Source: Vespula vulgaris (Eukaryota > Arthropoda > Insecta > Hymenoptera > Vespidae). Taken from it: a stretch of DNA of 64,000 bases. The stretch spans positions 2,071,001-2,135,000 of the forward strand of contig NC_066595.1 of assembly GCF_905475345.1 (NCBI RefSeq). Reading direction: 5' to 3'. Below the pieces are notes generated by a model. It made no database searches, was not told where the DNA came from, and saw only the letters and a program-made list of their open reading frames with translations. This document shows positions 59,731-64,000 of this stretch, piece after piece; position 1 is the first letter of the stretch; each line of letters begins with the position of its first letter. Made by a program: the position numbers and the translations under genes.

Positions 59731-60099
59731 GGGGTGAAGGAAAAAGATAGAGATAGAAGAAGGGGTGGCAGCGACGCCACTGATGGCAGAGGTGGTGGTG
59801 GTGAATCAAAGGGAGAGGGTCGGACTCCAGTCGTGTCCTCTCCACGCGCCACCGACTAAATATTGTGCGACCGTCCGGCTCACGATCAGTCGACGCTCGA
59901 CGACCGAGACGGTCGGTGGCCCGAGACGTCGTCCTTGTTCTTTCGCGATCATCCTTTTCCTATCGATAAGTTCTTCGCGATTAGATTTTATAAAGAAAAG
60001 ATACATCACGTACGTATCTCCCGATTCTCACGAGGATCGACATTACTTCGTTCCAAGTTTTTATTCGTTAGAATAAAATGAACGATACGATTTTCTTTC

Positions 60100-60239
60100 T
60101 CTTTTGTTGCTCTCTCGTATAAAATTAATCGAATTCCGCGGGTGCGAAAGGAGCAGTCCCTTCGCGCCAGCCGTTCGAAAAAACGCGAACGGCGCCTGCG
60201 CAGAGTAAGACCAATCGTATAGCTCCTACGTCGCAACAG
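60100..60239 (+). other. Candidate 5' non-coding first exon, plus strand
   Basis: A GC-rich, CpG-rich segment ends in a textbook donor (CAACAG followed by GTAAGG at 60239/60240). It contains GGCGCCTGCGCAG (60191-60203), resembling an NRF-1-type promoter element, and CCAAT at 60211. The 5' limit is a guess. It would be the first exon of a gene transcribed rightward; the next candidate exon is 63669-63739. No coding sequence is assigned. Confidence 0.35.
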
Positions 60240-60893
60240 GTAAGGGGTAAACGGAGTTTGATGCTTGATGGTAGTAGTTCGTATGCATGCGTTTTCATAA
60301 CGAACGAAATATTATGATTATTTATTTATAAGCATAGTAAAGGATTACTGTTGACTCTATTTTTACTATTAGTAGTGTTAGGAGTTTTACCGACATAGAC
60401 CGATCGTCATTATCATAAGACGGCGGGAAAGGGATAAGGATTAATTCACAAATTCGTTTCGTCGTAAGGTGGCACTGAGTTCGCTCGAGGAATTACGGCG
60501 GGCCAATGTGCGGTATGTACAGGGGGAGAGGGAGAGAGAGAAAGAGAAAGAGTGTGGTAGGGAAGGAGGGAGGGAGGAGGGTGGTACACGAGATACTAGA
60601 GGAAGGGGAGAGAGGTAGGGAAAGGAGGTTTCGTCGGACAGGCGCCTACGGCGGGAATCTAAGTGGCGCCAGCGTTAACGTAAGCGTCAGCCTTAGCGCC
60701 GGCCGTGCGTCCGGACCGGCCGATATCATCCAGGAAGTTACGAGCCGCACCTGTCCCATCATACTTCTCCCACCTCTCGTCTTTCTTCTCCTCGTCCTCA
60801 TCCCCTTTGTCGTCTTCGTCGTCGTCCTCGTCGTCGTCGTTGTCGTCGTCGTCGTCGTTGTCGTCGTCGTCGTTGTCGTCGTCGTCGTTGTCG

Positions 60894-60957
<64 letters not shown>

Positions 60958-63668
60958 GGTTGTTGTTGTCGATTATGCAGGGCCGTCGCAGCTGCACGAC
61001 GAAACTATTCCTCGAAGCTTCCGCTGGAAGCTCGTTTGGCCAGAAGGAATAGTTTAATACCGGAAGTGGAAAATGAAATAGCGTAGATCCGTTTTCGTTA
61101 TAGCTAAGATCTAATCCTTTCGTATTGTTATTTCGAGTCATCTAACTACGTTCATTCGATTCTACGGGCTAATATCGTTCGTGTCGTTCTCGAACGAACT
61201 TTCAAGTTTTCGAAAGTTGGACGACCGAGTCTGTAGTCTCTTGAGAAATACCTAAGCTACGTCGCGTCACTTTGAATAATCAGTAATGCGAAATCTCGTA
61301 AGGACTGACGCCAGAGATGCTAATAACTATGAGGAACGAATGCTCGCTGATGTCCAGTAAGAAAAATGATACGAGTATACGGAAGATCCTTCGTATTTTT
61401 ATTTTCGCGTCATACGTCAATAGAGATCTTTAAATGCGATTTTATAAATATAGATATATATCAAAGTCGAATCTCCGGTCGAACGATACTTACGGAATTC
61501 TACGTCGTTTTTTGGAGAGATAAACAGGTTGAAACTTCTTCGACGATGATTGGTCATTCTGACAGGGACGGCCTACTACTACGTCTCGGTTCATCGGGCC
61601 GGCGAGTTACTGAAAAAGATTAGCCTGGCCCAAGAATAGCGCGAAATGTCTCTGCGCTTTGCGAAAGATGAATTGTAGCGGAATCGTGAGTGGTCGGTTC
61701 GAAGAACGACGATGATCACTCTCTCGTTCTCGCTTATGTTAGCTTGGAATTTGGAGCGTTGACATCGGCGCCGGGCGAGGGTTCAAACGCGGCTAGCAAG
61801 GAAAACTACAATTTTCTCTCTTTGTGCTGTGTCAAAGCACGAGAAACCTCCGCGGAACGTGCGAGGACAGGAAATTAATAACGCGTAATCGTCTTAAAGA
61901 TGTCCACTCTTTTTTCTCCCTCTCTCCTTTTGTTTTTATTCAAATTGTTACTGTTGTTATTAACACCGGGAGATCTTTTCTAGAAAAACTAGAAGGATGA
62001 AAAATTTCGAAAGTATAAAAGGACGTTAGCAAAAATAGTTTTTCGTTTTGTTACTTTTTTTTTTTATAAAATTTTCGTCAAGCGATGAAAAATGTTGAGA
62101 AACATTTTCAAGAGTTGCGATAGGATCCGTCCTATAGATATCTACGGTTTAGATCGATTTGCTCGTACGTTCCTTTCGTCGGTTACATTGTTCTAACCAA
62201 GCGCCGTGTTGATAGTCGATCTCATCGTGACTTCACATTAGCCACTGTCCGCTTCGTCCGGCAGCGGGTGCCATCGGCGCGATGTCAAGAATGGCGCCAT
62301 GCTCCGTGAACACTCGCTCCGTGGCATCGGGAACGCGCCAGTAATTTTCGCGTTTCGAAATAGAACAAAATAAAAGTAGTACGTAGGGGCTTTCGGTCTC
62401 GTACTATGCACTTAAAATCGTTTCTAAAGATGGCGCCGATGATGAGGACACGTCGGCTTGACGTTCGGTGTCTCGTACCTTTTACGTATCGTATTCTTCT
62501 CTCGTTGATTTAATCTTTCTTCGTTTATTGTTTTTGGAATTCGTAGGATATAGTTTTGACGAGGAAGAAATAGAGAAAAGGATAACATTATTTACTGGGT
62601 TAATTCGACCGAGGCACCAAGAACTCGGACGGCCCTGGAGAATTTTACCGAGCTCCATGGTGCCGTCTAGACGTGTGCAGAAGACGTAACATACATGTGT
62701 GCGTGTATATATAAACACGCATACACGACACGTATGTGTGTTTGTATATATATAATATATACATATTATATCGGTGAGAGTGGAAAGGAGAAAGAGCGAG
62801 GGACAGTTTGCGGAGGCCAGGCGCCTGATTACTAGCCAGCTCCGGACGCCAGACGTACATAACTAAATAACTTCCTAAATTCTATATCATTTAGGAACGG
62901 GCCTTCGAACGGACGAAATAACGCGTCTAGACGACGCTCGGGAGTCGGGAGGGTTGGGGTACGGGTGGGGAGAACGAGTTCCGATGCGAGTAGGCGTGCA
63001 CTTACCCTTCTTTCTCTCTCTCTCTCTTTCTCTCTCTCTTCTTTTTTAACGTAATGCACCATATCTCTTTTCTTTGAACGATATATTACAAACAATGCCA
63101 CGTTTGCAACATTTTTCTTTTTTACCTTTTTTTTTTATTACGATTATGATTATTATTATTATTATTACTTTTTCTTCTTTGTTAAAAATGTTCTATAATC
63201 GATTATTAAGTTCAGCATAGTAGTTAGTATAGAATACCACTATAAATTTGTCTTTTGGAATACCATAGAGGAAAGTCCCGTCGGCTTATTACAATATTAC
63301 GTCCACGAAATCGCGAAACGAGTTTCTAAAATTAGACAATTTATGAGCGACGATCGCACGACCGTGCAGTGGTATGCCACTCGGGATCCTTTTTTAGCGT
63401 TTCTCCTAATTTCTGCCTGGTCCGGCGCATACCTGCTCTCTCCCAAAGGCGGGTTCGGGATTAAAGAGCGTATCGGCATTTCTTTCGTGAATATCGAAGG
63501 TTATTATATATCTTCAAGTCGGGAAGATTTTGCAAGCCTATCCTTCCGATCGAAATCCAAACGCGTTATATATTCGCACACGTTTTCTTATTCCAATTAT
63601 ATCAATTTCATTAATATATACACAATAGATCGATCACGTTTACTGATCAAACATTTCTCTTTTTTCAG
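60240..63668. other. Possible first intron, with GC- and CpG-rich DNA
   Basis: Between the two candidate exons lie a long TCG repeat (60808-60970), the scattered CpG-rich DNA at 61.2-62.5 kb, and repeats at 62.68-62.77 kb (GT/TA) and 63.01-63.05 kb (CT). Open frames are repeat-driven or unrecognisable. No other gene is supported. Confidence 0.4.
60808..60970. repeat. (TCG)n/(TTG) trinucleotide repeat, about 160 bp
   Basis: About fifty TCG triplets interrupted at intervals by GTT, seen directly. It creates poly-Val, poly-Ser and, on the minus strand, poly-Asp frames, none supported as protein. It is the longest trinucleotide array in the window. Confidence 0.95.
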
Positions 63669-63739
63669 ATCGGACAATGATACGAGAGCACATACGCGTT
63701 ACCAAAGATAGCGATATACACCTTGCGGATATATTGCCT
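63669..63739 (+). CDS. Candidate start-codon exon of a gene running off the right edge
   Basis: This 71-base segment is bounded by an excellent acceptor (a TTCTCTTTTTTCAG-type tract ending at 63668) and a good donor (GTGAGT at 63740). One frame is open throughout and contains an ATG at 63677-63679, giving 21 codons (MIREHIRVTKDSDIHLADIL and one more) that end on a complete codon. It could be the first coding exon of a plus-strand gene with its 5' UTR exon ending at 60239. The short length means chance is possible, and I do not recognise the protein. Confidence 0.35.
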
Positions 63740-64000
63740 GTGAGTACAAATATTTGATACCCGATAAGGAAGAGTCTCTTTTGCCTGAATTTCACTTCTC
63801 TTGGCGTTGAATGAAACATTTGGTAGTTGGTTCCGTAGGTATTAATGAACCGGTTTATTACTATTCTGTGTGAATGAAACATGAACGTATATATGTACAC
63901 ATATATATTATATACCATTGGGATCTGCGTGCGTTGACTCTACGAAACTTTCCCTCGGTGACCACGCCAATGTGGACGAGTACGGGAAGAAGACCGAGTT
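63740..64000. other. Right-edge non-coding sequence
   Basis: If the exon before it is real this is intron. A short TA/GTAT repeat lies near 63886-63915. No feature is seen. Confidence 0.4.

Larger units (their letters stand above)
54932..60099. other. GC-richer, simple-repeat-rich region upstream of xylulose kinase
   Basis: From about 54.9 kb the base composition changes sharply: GC and CpG rise and long GA, GAA, GAC and GTC tracts appear. Open frames on both strands (for example 56437-57613, 57552-58379) are made of these repeats and are not supported as genes. The xylulose kinase promoter should lie at 54.93-55.3 kb, which contains GA-rich and CpG-containing DNA. The rest may be upstream regulatory DNA of the candidate plus-strand gene to the right. 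Confidence 0.5.

Noticed and set aside
60506..61141. Open frames of 183 and 160 codons with poly-Val or poly-Asp
   Set aside because: The TCG repeat forces every frame open. No flanking coding signal.
61738..61800. Possible tRNA B-box (GGTTCAAACGC) near 61777
   Set aside because: No A-box at the right spacing, no acceptor stem pairing and no cloverleaf could be drawn.
63343..63711. Open frame on plus starting MSDDRTTVQWYA
   Set aside because: No recognised similarity, and it overlaps the better splice-bounded candidate exon (63669-63739) in another frame.

Overview
This is an AT-rich nuclear genomic segment of an insect. Genes are intron-rich with GT-AG introns, intergenic DNA is full of long dinucleotide and trinucleotide microsatellites, and several proteins are diagnostic of arthropods: the neuropeptide CCAP, a Mig-2-like Rac GTPase, an FKBP39-type nucleoplasmin-fold immunophilin and an Ana2/STIL-type centriole protein. 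Overall the proteins look hymenopteran (bee, wasp or ant), but the species cannot be fixed from the sequence alone. I rebuilt exon structures by hand from reading frames and splice-site phase. All twelve main models keep one open frame across every junction.

Layout, left to right. 1-9.4 kb: mostly non-coding, with a candidate minus-strand gene start (first exon ending at 8611, possible second exon 841-990) that would run off the left edge. 9.4-13.9 kb, minus: an unrecognised coiled-coil protein, then STIL/ana2. 15.5-20.5 kb, plus: REPTOR/CREBRF (bZIP stress factor), then protein phosphatase inhibitor 2. 22.3-30.7 kb, minus: Sara (FYVE endosomal Smad anchor), then UNC50. 31.2-32.4 kb, plus: the intronless FKBP39-like gene. 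33.4-34.9 kb, minus: Nup43. 35.3-36.8 kb, plus: a gene for a predicted secreted coiled-coil plus MATH (TRAF-C-like) protein. 37.2-39.2 kb, minus: CCAP. 39.2-44.5 kb: AT-rich gene desert. 44.5-45.6 kb, minus: Mtl. 47.0-50.2 kb, plus: SF3A1. 51.1-54.9 kb, minus: xylulose kinase. 55-64 kb: a much more GC- and CpG-rich, simple-repeat-rich block that appears to hold the 5' end of a further plus-strand gene (candidate exons ending at 60239 and 63739).

The genes do not form an operon or a single pathway. Most are housekeeping or signalling genes packed with short spacers, and many pairs are head-to-head: STIL/REPTOR, UNC50/FKBP39, Nup43/MATH and Mtl/SF3A1. E2F-like motifs lie in the STIL and Nup43/MATH start regions. 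The least ordinary items are the secreted MATH protein, the CCAP gene whose mature nine-residue peptide is interrupted by an intron, an 18-bp perfect palindrome combining NRF-1-like and CRE-like half sites in xylulose kinase intron 1, and a large GAC/GTC inverted repeat near 58.1 kb. No transposon, CRISPR array, rRNA, convincing tRNA or viral gene was seen.
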